From positions 1 to 13,036 of the forward strand of contig JACVJG010000026.1 in assembly GCA_015711875.1 (NCBI GenBank): a stretch of DNA of 13,036 nucleotides. Reading direction: 5' to 3'. This stretch comes from Candidatus Solincola jinzensis. Its GTDB lineage: Bacteria > Actinomycetota > Geothermincolia > Geothermincolales > RBG-13-55-18. Position numbers and translations under genes: made by a program. The notes under the pieces are model-generated. The model searched no databases, was not told where the DNA came from, and saw only the letters and a program-made list of their open reading frames with translations. Below, piece after piece: positions 1 to 6,855 of the stretch. The first letter of the stretch is position 1; each line of letters starts with the position of its first letter.

Positions 1-60
1 GGGGAGCTGATAGTGGCAGGGCTGCATCTCATCGCCTGCCTGATGCTGGTCATACGATAG
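1..60 (+). CDS. C-terminal fragment of a probable membrane protein (5' end outside window)
   Basis: Frame 1 is open from the first base to a TAG at 58-60 and encodes 19 residues that are almost all hydrophobic (Leu, Ile, Val, Ala, Met), ending in Ile-Arg. This looks like the last membrane-spanning helix of an integral membrane protein with a one-residue tail. Twenty open codons are not improbable by chance in GC-rich DNA, so the call rests on the hydrophobic composition and on the lack of another gene before 281. The family cannot be named. No convincing terminator follows it. Confidence 0.4.
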   Translation, partial: GELIVAGLHLIACLMLVIR

Positions 61-190
61 AGGGCCGAGGCAGGGGCCGGGGGACGTCCGGGTTGCCAGC
101 CGGTTCTTCACGCGACATGCCCATGTCCTTTCCCTGATATGTGGGGTTCGAGCCTCGCCAGCCGTGTTCCTGCGCCTTCCTGCCGCCCGT

Positions 191-216
191 TTATCAGGCC
201 TGCATAAGGGTAGAAT
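191..216 (+). promoter_or_regulatory. Candidate promoter with overlapping palindrome upstream of sufC
   Basis: A TAGAAT hexamer at 211-216 differs from the TATAAT -10 consensus at one base and is preceded by GG. Directly upstream, 191-207 reads TTAT, the perfect 8-bp palindrome CAGGCCTG, one extra C, then ATAA, so the whole block is a near-perfect inverted repeat. It sits where the -35/-10 spacer would be. No good -35 hexamer is visible 17 bases upstream of the -10. A repressor bound to the palindrome would occlude RNA polymerase, which would suit an Fe-S assembly operon. The regulator's identity is unknown. Confidence 0.45.
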
Positions 217-268
217 CTTTACAGGTCGGCCGCTTTTCGCGCCGTCGTGGCCTACCGCTTGATGTCAT

Positions 269-278
269 GGAGGTGATC
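269..278 (+). promoter_or_regulatory. Strong ribosome binding site that fixes the TTG start of sufC
   Basis: GGAGGTGATC is a full-length match to the anti-Shine-Dalgarno end of 16S rRNA. It places TTG at 281 at suitable distance and argues against the in-frame ATG at 311, which has only a weak GGGA upstream. Confidence 0.8.
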
Positions 279-280
279 GC

Positions 281-1033
281 TTGAGCGAGACATCGGGAAG
301 CAACGGGACGATGCTGGAGCTGCGAGACCTGCGCGTGGAGGTGGAGGGGAAGGAGATACTGCGTGGGGTGAACCTGGCCATCAGGAGCGGCGAGACCCAC
401 GTCCTCTTCGGGCCCAACGGCTCAGGTAAGACCACCCTACTCATGGCGATCATGGGCTTTCCGCGCTACCGCGTCACCGGGGGTGGGATTTTCCTGGCGG
501 GCGAGGATATCACCGCCCTTCCCCCTCACGAGAGGGCGAGGCGCGGCATAGGCATGATGTTCCAGCGCCCGCCCACGGTGCGCGGGGTATCCCTGGAGCA
601 GATGGCCTCTATCTGCTCGCGTGACGATATGGACGTGCGGGCGGTGGCGGAAGAGCTCAACCTCGCCGAGTTCCTGGCGCGGGACGTCAACCACGGCTTC
701 TCGGGGGGCGAGATAAAGCGCTCCGAGCTGTTGCAGCTGATGGCGCAGAGCCCCGAGGTGGTGCTCTTGGACGAGCCCGAGTCCGGCGTGGATATGGAGA
801 ACCTGCAGCTGGTGGGGAAGGCCATCCGCATACTGCTGCAGAAGGACCTGCGCCGAAAGCGCAGGAAGTGCGGCCTCATCATCACCCACACCGGCTACAT
901 CCTTGACTACGTGGAGGCAGACCAGGGGCACGTGCTCTGCGAGGGCACCATTGTGTGCTCCGGCAATCCCCGGGAGCAGCTCGAGGGCATCCGCAGGTAC
1001 GGTTTCGAGGAGTGCGCGAAATGCACGCGATAG
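281..1033 (+). CDS. sufC: SufC-type ABC ATPase of the minimal SUF (SMS) Fe-S assembly system
   Basis: This 250-residue protein has the usual SufC length. The expected ATPase motifs occur in order: Walker A GPNGSGKT at residues 44-51, Q-loop Gln95, the SufC-like signature FSGGE at 140-144, Walker B VVLLDEPESGVD at 160-171, and H-loop His203. In the SUF family this cytoplasmic ATPase binds SufB/SufD-type scaffold proteins and drives conformational change during Fe-S cluster assembly. The next gene starts inside this one and encodes a SufB-like scaffold, so the two are surely co-translated. No sufD, sufS or sufU follows, which fits the two-component SMS system known from archaea and anaerobic bacteria. 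The C-terminus carries an extra Cys-x-x-Cys (Cys245, Cys248) absent from classical SufC as I know it. The TTG start is chosen for its ribosome binding site. Confidence 0.92.
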   Translation: MSETSGSNGTMLELRDLRVEVEGKEILRGVNLAIRSGETHVLFGPNGSGKTTLLMAIMGFPRYRVTGGGIFLAGEDITALPPHERARRGIGMMFQRPPTVRGVSLEQMASICSRDDMDVRAVAEELNLAEFLARDVNHGFSGGEIKRSELLQLMAQSPEVVLLDEPESGVDMENLQLVGKAIRILLQKDLRRKRRKCGLIITHTGYILDYVEADQGHVLCEGTIVCSGNPREQLEGIRRYGFEECAKCTR

Positions 1034-2244
1034 AGGAGATAAAGGAAAGGGCGAGGGCGGCGGCGCAGAAGCCGGCCGCCTTCGGCAGCGACCTGGACTT
1101 GTGCGCATACACCGCCCAGCCGGGCGAGTGCGCCTACGTGGAATCGCTTGAGGAGCTCGAAGACCTGAGCGAGGAGGAGCTCGCCCGCGCAGGAGTGGAA
1201 AAAAGCGGCAAGGAGAGGTCCGGCTCCTTCGTGCAGATAGACGGGACCATCGTCCACCGCAAGGCGATGGAAAAGGGCCTGGAGATCCTGGGGACCCGCG
1301 AGGCCCTGGAAAAATATGACTGGCTGTGGGATTACTACTGGAAGGCGGTGGCGGTGGACGCCGACAAGTACACCGCCGACGTGGAGCTCAACCCCTTCGA
1401 AGGGTATTTCATGCGCGCCATGCCGGGTTCGCGTACCATCTACCCCCTACAGGCCTGCCTGTACATCCGCGAGCCACGTTTCGTGCAGCGGGTGCACAAC
1501 ATCATCATCGCCGAGGAGGGCTCGGAGCTGCACATCATCACCGGCTGCGCCAGCCGCCACGAGATAGAGATGGGCCTTCACTTGGGGGTGTCCGAGTTCT
1601 ACGTCAAGAAGGACGCCCGCATCACCTTCACCATGGTGCATAACTGGGCCGAGGGCATGGACGTGAGGCCGCGCACCGGCGTGGTGGTTGAGGAGGGCGG
1701 GCTCTTCATGTCCAACTACATCTGTATGGAGGCGGTGCGCAGCCTGCAGGCCTACCCCACGGCGCGGCTCACCGGCCCGGGCGCCACGGCGCGGTTCAAC
1801 TCCATAGTGGTGGGGCAGCCGGGGAGCGAGATCGACCTGGGGTCGCGGGTGATCCTGGGGGCGCCGGGTTGCAGCGCGGAGATAATCTCCCGCGCCGTCA
1901 CCAAAGGGGGGAGAGTGGTGGCTCGCGGCCACCTAAAGGGAGAGACCGGGGGCATCAAGGCGCACCTGGAATGCCACGGCCTCATCCTGGAGGAGGGCGG
2001 CCTTATCTACGCCGTCCCGGAGCTGGAGGGCGACCACCCAGACGTCGACATGTCCCACGAGGCGGCGGTGGGGAAGATAGCCCAGGAGGAGGTGGAGTAC
2101 CTCATGGCCCGCGGTCTCAGCGAGGAGGAGGCCACGGCGGTCATCGTGCGCGGTTTCCTGAACGTGAAGATAGAGGGCCTGCCGCCCCTGCTGGAGCGGG
2201 AGATGCGCAGGATGATGGAGCTATCGGAGAGCAAGGCTCTCTAG
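1021..2244 (+). CDS. sufB: SufB/SufD-family scaffold protein of the minimal SUF (SMS) system
   Basis: This 407-residue protein belongs to the SufB/SufD beta-helix family, the cytoplasmic scaffold on which Fe-S clusters are built. It is shorter than E. coli SufB, which has close to 500 residues. The C-terminal core is clearly SufB-like: an AHLECHGLIL segment puts Cys318 where the essential SufB cysteine lies, and MSHEAAVGKI puts His346-Glu347 where the conserved His-Glu pair lies. The terminal helical region (RGLSEEEATAVIVRGF) also matches the family. Other cysteines at the N-terminus (the DLCAYT segment) and mid-protein (ITGCAS) could bind metal. ATG at 1021 is preferred because GAGGAG at 1007-1012 precedes it; the upstream start at 955 has no such site. 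The gene overlaps sufC by 13 bases. A single SufB-like partner probably forms a homodimer with two SufC subunits. Confidence 0.88.
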   Translation: MHAIEEIKERARAAAQKPAAFGSDLDLCAYTAQPGECAYVESLEELEDLSEEELARAGVEKSGKERSGSFVQIDGTIVHRKAMEKGLEILGTREALEKYDWLWDYYWKAVAVDADKYTADVELNPFEGYFMRAMPGSRTIYPLQACLYIREPRFVQRVHNIIIAEEGSELHIITGCASRHEIEMGLHLGVSEFYVKKDARITFTMVHNWAEGMDVRPRTGVVVEEGGLFMSNYICMEAVRSLQAYPTARLTGPGATARFNSIVVGQPGSEIDLGSRVILGAPGCSAEIISRAVTKGGRVVARGHLKGETGGIKAHLECHGLILEEGGLIYAVPELEGDHPDVDMSHEAAVGKIAQEEVEYLMARGLSEEEATAVIVRGFLNVKIEGLPPLLEREMRRMMELSESKAL

Positions 2245-2496
2245 GGCGAGAAAGGTGGCGTTCATCGCATCGCCGCGCGCGGGCCGGCGTCGCTTGCGGG
2301 TGCCTGCCCCTGGCTGCGCTAACACCGTTCGCCGGCTGGGAGGGTGGTGAGAGGCGGATGAAGGCGGCCTCTGTCCCGGTCTTTTTTCCTCTGACCTGAG
2401 GGAGCGCGGCGTCCCGCGGGCGTGAAGGCGTCGTGAGGATCTCGAGCGGCGGCCTCTGTTCGGCTTGCGCGAAGCTCTGTTTGTCCAGGCGGGAGC
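2245..2496. other. Intergenic stretch between sufB and the DUF2007-like gene
   Basis: No convincing coding region is seen in these 252 bases. The only structure worth noting is the inverted repeat and T-run near 2350-2387, listed separately. Confidence 0.6.
2350..2387 (+). terminator. Weak candidate terminator after the sufCB pair
   Basis: AGAGGC at 2350-2355 and GCCTCT at 2367-2372 form a perfect 6-bp inverted repeat, and six T follow at 2382-2387. The nine-base gap between stem and T-run is not canonical, so this may only pause or partly stop transcription. Confidence 0.3.
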
Positions 2497-2778
2497 ATGA
2501 AAGCCTCGATAAGGCGATGGAGAAAGTTGTTTTCGGGCCGGTGCCGTCTCTCCGTGGTATTCACGGGCAGCCGGTCGGAAGCCGAGCTGGTGATGCGTTT
2601 CCTCGAGGAAGAAGGCTTCCATCCCCTGGAATGGGCGGACACCCCGGCCGCCGCTTATAGCGGCCCCATCGGCATGGCGCGTGTGGTGGTGCCGCCGCGG
2701 GAGGCGGAGGCCGCCAGGTCTCTCATAGCGTCCCTGCGTGAAGCCGGACGCGAGGGGGAGCGTGAGGAGGACGCCTGA
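2497..2778 (+). CDS. Small DUF2007-like protein (putative signal-transducing domain)
   Basis: This 93-residue protein has the DUF2007 pattern: a beta strand ending in a small polar turn (VVFTGSRSEA, residues 20-29), a helix following the EAE motif (LVMRFLEEEGF), a variable loop, a second strand ARVVVPP (61-67), and a final helix EAEAARSLIASL (69-80). DUF2007 domains are small ferredoxin-like folds of unproven function, often called putative signal-transducing proteins. The N-terminus is basic and the last dozen residues are charged and probably disordered. The start at 2497 has only GGGAG close upstream, a poor spacing. It follows sufCB in the same direction, but the 252-base gap leaves a functional link doubtful. 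A strong terminator lies just past its stop. Confidence 0.7.
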   Translation: MKASIRRWRKLFSGRCRLSVVFTGSRSEAELVMRFLEEEGFHPLEWADTPAAAYSGPIGMARVVVPPREAEAARSLIASLREAGREGEREEDA

Positions 2779-2787
2779 GCTCAGGCT

Positions 2788-2810
2788 CCTCTCCCGGCGG
2801 GGAGGTTTTT
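2788..2810 (+). terminator. Intrinsic terminator after the DUF2007-like gene
   Basis: A 7-bp GC-rich stem, CCTCTCC at 2788-2794 pairing with GGGGAGG at 2799-2805 (one G-T pair), closes a CGGC loop and is followed directly by five T (2806-2810). It starts nine bases after the stop codon and should end the upstream transcript. Confidence 0.8.
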
Positions 2811-2828
2811 CCAGGCCGGGACAGACAG

Positions 2829-2925
2829 CCGTTGCCGTGAGCATGCGATAAAGCGTCCCGTGATTCCCCCATTCCCATCAATGGCTTTTCACGGAAAGGC
2901 CGGCCGTTGCCATGAGCACGCAATA
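2829..2925. repeat. Two imperfect 22-base direct repeats flanking a nested inverted repeat
   Basis: The segments 2829-2850 and 2904-2925 match at 19 of 22 positions, and all three differences are transitions. Between them, CCGTGA (2858-2863) pairs with TCACGG (2889-2894), and inside that CCATT (2869-2873) pairs with AATGG (2880-2884). A further 5-bp hairpin, TCCCT (2935-2939) with AGGGA (2948-2952), lies just downstream. No gene covers the region. It could be a REP-like element, a small RNA or regulatory leader; nothing identifies a known family. Confidence 0.5.
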
Positions 2926-3127
2926 GGGACCCAATCCCTCTGACGACAGGGAGGCATTCACCTTAAACTCCTGCTCTTCTTTCCCGCTATCTCTCTGCGC
3001 CGTTCCGGGAGGCTGGCGGGAACGCGGGCGGATCGCCCGCGAGAGAGACCATCCGAGGTAATCTTCCGGGGGATTGTTGTCGATATACGTTACGTGGAAG
3101 CACATCAGCCCGCCTTTCCGCCGGCTG

Positions 3128-3136
3128 TGGTATATT
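3128..3136 (+). promoter_or_regulatory. Candidate extended -10 promoter element
   Basis: TGGTATATT fits an extended -10 (TG, one base, then TATATT at 3131-3136). No -35 is visible, as is usual for extended -10 promoters. It lies 67 bases before the start of the exported protein gene at 3204, with nothing coding in between. Confidence 0.4.
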
Positions 3137-3203
3137 TCTGGTAAGCCGGAAGGGCCGGCGGGAACGCGAAAAAGAGGGAGACGAAAAGAGAGGAAGCGGG
3201 AGG

Positions 3204-3995
3204 TTGAAGAGGGCGATCATCATCCTGGTTGCTGTCATGCTCTGCGCCGGCGGGGTGGTGGCGGCGGCATGGAGCGTATCCGGCGATGGAGGCGGCGAGG
3301 ACGCGGCCGCTTCCGCCGATTCCGCGGCCGAGTTGTCTTTCCAGCATGAGCTCGCCGAGACGGTATCCCCCGACGGAGCAGCGGCGAGCCAGGAGGAAGC
3401 GCTCGAGGAGGACGAGGCCGTGGCCTCCGGTGTGGAGGGCGCGGCCAGCGAGGGCATGACGGGAGAGGATTTCGCCTACACCAGCCCCGACCAGCGCTAC
3501 GTCACCGAGACTCAGCGCCACCAGAACTTCTTCCGCGCCGTGGGTGAGGGCAGAGTGCTGCGCATGGAGGTGGTGAGCGCCGACGTGCGTCCCGTGGGCG
3601 ACCCCGACACCTCCTATATCAAGTTCGTCCTCACCACCTCTGACGGGGGTTCGGCGGGCGGCACCATGGTGATGAAATACGATGCCGGCATGTGGAGGAT
3701 CGCCGCTTTCAGTCAGCTCACCGGGGACCTCCAGGGTGGCACCAATTACCAGGTGCCGCGGAGCTTCGAGGACGTGCTGGCGCGTGAGATAGCGGAGCTG
3801 CAGCCCTTCCTGACCAAGATCGCGGAGGGAAGGTTCGCCTACATGGAGGTGCACGGCGTCAGCCGGCCAAGCGAGAACGAGACCGTGTTGACGGGGGTGG
3901 TGGCGGGGAAGAGCGGAAAGGTGGTGCCGGCTGAGATGCGCCTGCGCAGGGATTACGGCATCTGGCACCTGACCTATATCACCAATCCGCAGTGA
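3204..3995 (+). CDS. Exported protein of unknown function with an internally duplicated domain
   Basis: This 263-residue protein begins MKR and then has a hydrophobic run at about residues 4-24, so it is a secreted or N-terminally anchored protein; the Cys at 14 is not in a proper lipobox. Residues 27-90 are Ala/Glu/Asp-rich and probably disordered, acting as a linker. Two similar units follow: about 113-169 (VGEGR, MEVVSADVRP, then DAGMWRIAAF) and about 206-259 (IAEGR, MEVHGVSRP, then DYGIWHLTYI). Each resembles a small beta-rich domain ending in a Trp strand, as in NTF2-like or cystatin-like folds, but I cannot name the family. The TTG start is preferred because it gives a proper signal sequence with AGAGGA nine bases upstream. 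It sits just before the large repeat protein and may be co-transcribed with it. Confidence 0.8.
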   Translation: MKRAIIILVAVMLCAGGVVAAAWSVSGDGGGEDAAASADSAAELSFQHELAETVSPDGAAASQEEALEEDEAVASGVEGAASEGMTGEDFAYTSPDQRYVTETQRHQNFFRAVGEGRVLRMEVVSADVRPVGDPDTSYIKFVLTTSDGGSAGGTMVMKYDAGMWRIAAFSQLTGDLQGGTNYQVPRSFEDVLAREIAELQPFLTKIAEGRFAYMEVHGVSRPSENETVLTGVVAGKSGKVVPAEMRLRRDYGIWHLTYITNPQ

Positions 3996-4028
3996 CCTAT
4001 TCTTTTCCATGTGCCGGTGGAGGGGGAA

Positions 4029-6620
4029 TTGAAGAGAAGCGCGAGATGCGCGGAAAGGGAAAGGGCCAGGATGCGCATGCTGTTCCCCGTGGCGCTCCTG
4101 GCTTTTCTGCTGGTGTTTGTGGCGGGCCCCTCCGCCGCGTGGTCTTTCGCGACACCGAAGCCCGGCGGCGCGCGGGACTGCGGCTCCATGCGACAGCCCG
4201 GGTATGCGGCGGGTGAAGTGGCGTCGGAAGGCAAAGGGCAGGATTTCTCCGACCCGCTGGGCCGGCTCCCGGCTACTCCCGAGGAAGCGCACGGCAGGCT
4301 GGAGGGCAAACGGCCCGGATGGCCTGAACGTGCTGGGGCTGGTGCGGAAGACGAGCGCCCGGGCGCGGCCTCGGTGCAAGCGGGCATCAATATCTCCATT
4401 CCCTTCAACACCGTGGAAGGTCACACCACTCACGCCAACGCGGGCGTGAGGGTGGAACTGTGGCGTGGGGGAGCCAAGGTATCCACCATCGACACCGCCA
4501 CCAACGACGCCAGATGGTTCTATGCCGACTTCGACGACGCGGGCAAGGATATCGTCTCCGGAGATACCGTCAAGGTGAGCGACCTTGCGGGTGGCGCCCA
4601 GGTCTCAGTGAACTGCACTCTAACCGGGGCGGTGAACGTCTCCAGCGAGAGGGTCAGCGGCAGCGCGCCTACCGGTAACTCGATAGATGTTTACCTGAAA
4701 ATACCATCCACCTATTACGGGGACATACCGCCGGGGGCGATTCACCGCGAAACCACAGCGTCTGGCGGGAGCTACTCGGCATCCTTCGCGGGGTTCAATA
4801 TACGCAACGGCGACGTGGCGTATATATATTCCACCGACACCGCCGGGCACGTGGTCATGAACATCGCCAGGGCGGGCGCGGCCATGGCCGTCTATCCCCA
4901 GTACGACGAGGTAATGGGCTTCTACAATCCCGGCGTGAACCTGACCGTCAAGGCCGGCAACGCCACCAAGAACGTGGGCACGGGAGCGGACGGTTTCTAC
5001 GACGCATGGTTCTCGCACCATAACATCGCTCCCGGTGAGACGGTGCTCTGCAACCTGGGCTCGGAGCATTCCATCACCGTCGCGGACATCGCCTCCAGCG
5101 CCGATCCCGTGACCGACACCGTCAGCGGCTACACGGATCCCAACCGTACCATGCGCGTGACCATGAACACCTACCGCGAACCCCTGGTGGTGGAGACGGC
5201 AAGCGACGCTTCGGGCGCCTTCAGGGTGGACTTGAGCGGCCTTTACGACATCACGGGCACGGAGGTATACAACGTCGCCTGGTACGGTGAAAGCGGTGAC
5301 TGCGTGGTCTACGAGTTCTTCACCTACAGCTGGTTCCTGCCCGAGGGATACACGGGAGTGGGATTCGACGAGTGGGTGCTGGTAATGAATCCCAGCGAAA
5401 AGACGGTGCAGGTGCGCGTGGTTTATCAGACCCTGGAAGAGCAGGTGGAAGGGCCGCTACTGGCTGCGCAGCCGGGTTCGCGTGTTACCGTCCACGTCAA
5501 CGAATGGGTTCCCGAGCGGCATGTCTCCACCATGGTCACCTCCGTCGACGGCGGCAAGATCATGGCCGAAAGAGCCATGTACATGTTCGGCACCCCTGAC
5601 GGCAAGTGGGGAGCGCACGACTCCATAGGCATCATGGTGCCCAGCCCTGTCTGGTATCTCCCGGAGGGAGCGACTTACTACGGCTTCGACGAGTGGGTGC
5701 TCATCCAGAACCCCAACGGCGTACCCGTCAGGACGCGGGTGCAGTTCCTGGGACGCGGAGGAGTGTTGAAGGAGTTCGTCACCGAGATAGGGGCGGGAAG
5801 GCGCTATTCCGTGCACGTCAACGAGCACGTTCCCGACACCGAGATCGCCACCAGGGTGGAATCCCTCACCGTGGATGGAGGCGAGGCCCTGCCTGTTTAC
5901 GCCGAGCGCGCCATGTACATGGCCACCCTGGACGGAAAGCGCGGCGCCCACGACTCCATAGGGCTCTCCACCCCGGCGCCGGAATGGTACCTTCCCGAGG
6001 GCACGACGCGGGAGGGCTTCGACGAGTGGGTACTGGTGATGAACCCCAACCAGGCCGGCACGGACGTGCGGGCGACTTTCCTCACTCCGGAAGGGGTGGG
6101 CGGGACCTATGATTTTCACATGGAGCCCGACTCGCGCTTCTCCATCCACGTGAACGATTTCGTCCCGGGCCGTGACGTGTCCACGGTGGTGACCTCGCTG
6201 GATGGCGCGGGCATCCTGGCTGAGCGCGCCATGTACATGAACACCCCCGACGGAAAGCGCGGCGCCCACGACTCCATAGCCTCCTCCAAGACCGACCTTT
6301 TCTGGTACCTGCCTGAGGGCACCACCCGTCCCGGTTTCGACCAGTGGGTGCTCATCCAGAACCCCAACGGCTCCGCGGCCGAGGTGAGGGTGGTCTTCCT
6401 GGGGCCGGAGGGGGAGGCCAACCGCATCACCTTCACCATGCAGCCCCACAGCCGCTACTCCGTGCACGTCAATGAGTTCGTGAGCGACCTCGACGTGTCC
6501 ACGGTGGTGGAGTCCATAGGCATCAACCCCGTGGGCATCCTCGCCGAGCGCGCCATGTACATGTGGACCGCCGACCACAAGCAGGGCTCACACTGCTCCA
6601 TCGGTGTCCCCACCTTCTGA
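4029..6620 (+). CDS. Large secreted repeat protein with four N-terminal and four C-terminal units
   Basis: This is an 863-residue exported protein. A basic start (MKRSARCAERERARMR) precedes a hydrophobic core FPVALLAFLLVFVAG and a likely signal-peptidase site near PSAAWSFA. A linker of about 80 residues follows, then four beta-sandwich-like repeats, then four repeats of about 107 residues built around W[FY]LPEG, GFD[EQ]WVL[VI]xNP, VHVN and AERAMYM. The C-terminal units resemble DUF5719-type repeats of actinobacterial surface proteins; that family name is from memory. There is no LPxTG motif or C-terminal membrane helix, so it is released or held by non-covalent binding. TTG at 4029 has GGAGGG upstream at short spacing; ATG at 4071 or 4077 would also give a signal peptide. 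It lies 33 bases after the previous exported protein gene. The function is unknown; adhesion or cell-envelope binding is a guess. Confidence 0.85.
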   Translation: MKRSARCAERERARMRMLFPVALLAFLLVFVAGPSAAWSFATPKPGGARDCGSMRQPGYAAGEVASEGKGQDFSDPLGRLPATPEEAHGRLEGKRPGWPERAGAGAEDERPGAASVQAGINISIPFNTVEGHTTHANAGVRVELWRGGAKVSTIDTATNDARWFYADFDDAGKDIVSGDTVKVSDLAGGAQVSVNCTLTGAVNVSSERVSGSAPTGNSIDVYLKIPSTYYGDIPPGAIHRETTASGGSYSASFAGFNIRNGDVAYIYSTDTAGHVVMNIARAGAAMAVYPQYDEVMGFYNPGVNLTVKAGNATKNVGTGADGFYDAWFSHHNIAPGETVLCNLGSEHSITVADIASSADPVTDTVSGYTDPNRTMRVTMNTYREPLVVETASDASGAFRVDLSGLYDITGTEVYNVAWYGESGDCVVYEFFTYSWFLPEGYTGVGFDEWVLVMNPSEKTVQVRVVYQTLEEQVEGPLLAAQPGSRVTVHVNEWVPERHVSTMVTSVDGGKIMAERAMYMFGTPDGKWGAHDSIGIMVPSPVWYLPEGATYYGFDEWVLIQNPNGVPVRTRVQFLGRGGVLKEFVTEIGAGRRYSVHVNEHVPDTEIATRVESLTVDGGEALPVYAERAMYMATLDGKRGAHDSIGLSTPAPEWYLPEGTTREGFDEWVLVMNPNQAGTDVRATFLTPEGVGGTYDFHMEPDSRFSIHVNDFVPGRDVSTVVTSLDGAGILAERAMYMNTPDGKRGAHDSIASSKTDLFWYLPEGTTRPGFDQWVLIQNPNGSAAEVRVVFLGPEGEANRITFTMQPHSRYSVHVNEFVSDLDVSTVVESIGINPVGILAERAMYMWTADHKQGSHCSIGVPTF
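4413..5330 (+). repeat. Four degenerate N-terminal protein repeats
   Basis: Units begin at about 4413, 4653, 4911 and 5121, each with a Val followed by a Gly two residues later (VEGHT, VSGSA, VMGFY, VSGYT). Each contains a beta strand, a Gly-aromatic turn (for example GFYDAWF, GSYSASF) and a DI.xGD-like strand start. They are 70 to 86 residues long and look like carboxypeptidase-regulatory-like or invasin-like beta sandwiches. Identity between units is low. Confidence 0.6.
5331..6617 (+). repeat. Four tandem C-terminal protein repeats (WYLPEG type)
   Basis: Units start at the Trp codons at 5331, 5652, 5985 and 6303 and are 107, 111, 106 and 105 residues long. Conserved marks in order are W[FY]LPEG, GFD[EQ]WVL, NP, VHVN, VxS and AERAMYM, then G[AS]H[DC]SI. 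Units 2 and 3 share an identical 31-base stretch (5931-5961 and 6249-6279), suggesting recent exchange between them. Confidence 0.85.
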
Positions 6621-6649
6621 GGCACTGGGGTCAAGCCTCGCTTGGTGCC
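6621..6649 (+). terminator. Stem-loop just after the repeat protein gene
   Basis: GGCACT (6621-6626) pairs with GGTGCC (6644-6649), and AAGC (6633-6636) pairs with GCTT (6640-6643) inside it, leaving a six-base bulge. No T-run follows, so this is at best a factor-assisted terminator or a 3'-end stabiliser. Confidence 0.3.
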
Positions 6650-6816
6650 TGGGACAGTGAGCGGACATGAGAACAAACCTCGCTCCAGCTCTTTTTCCCG
6701 CCGTCGCGGCTCGATCAGGCGGGCAAGAAGCCGATAGGGTGTTTTCCCCGCGACTTTGGCGGGAAACCAACCTTTCGCGCCTCCTGCTCGTCGCACGATG
6801 TCTACATGGGTTGCGG

Positions 6817-6822
6817 TACAAT
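6817..6822 (+). promoter_or_regulatory. Candidate -10 element ahead of the RiPP cassette
   Basis: TACAAT preceded by GG differs from TATAAT at one base and would start transcription about 25-28 bases before the GTG at 6856. The -35 region is poor. A bulged hairpin (arms 6741-6751 and 6759-6767) lies upstream and could bear on regulation. Confidence 0.4.
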
Positions 6823-6855
6823 GAAAACGCTGTCGGGGCGCGGGAAGGAGGTTAG

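Larger units (their letters stand above)
2811..3203. other. Gene-free intergenic region (393 bases)
   Basis: No open frame here has a ribosome binding site together with plausible protein character. It contains the repeat block described at 2829-2952 and a possible promoter at 3128-3136. The remainder shows nothing I can assign. Confidence 0.6.

Noticed and set aside
140..170. GGTTCGA-like T-arm suggesting a tRNA
   Set aside because: A T-stem with wobble pairs can be drawn, but there is no matching acceptor stem upstream, no anticodon arm and no CCA end.
2904..2960. CACGCAATAGGG resembling the start of a c-di-GMP-I riboswitch
   Set aside because: The other conserved blocks of that riboswitch (the GACGCAAAGCC-like segment and the closing GC-rich stem) are missing.
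3105..4433. Long minus-strand open frame (442 codons)
   Set aside because: It lies opposite two well-supported exported proteins; its translation is rich in Arg, His and Gly without domain motifs, as expected for the antisense of GC-rich genes.
5457..6578. Minus-strand frame of 373 codons with apparent repeats
   Set aside because: It mirrors the WYLPEG repeats on the other strand; the repetitiveness is inherited from them.
6667..6855. 62-codon plus-strand frame before the nucleotidyltransferase gene
   Set aside because: It has no clear ribosome binding site, odd composition, and contains the candidate promoter and the ribosome binding site of the next gene.
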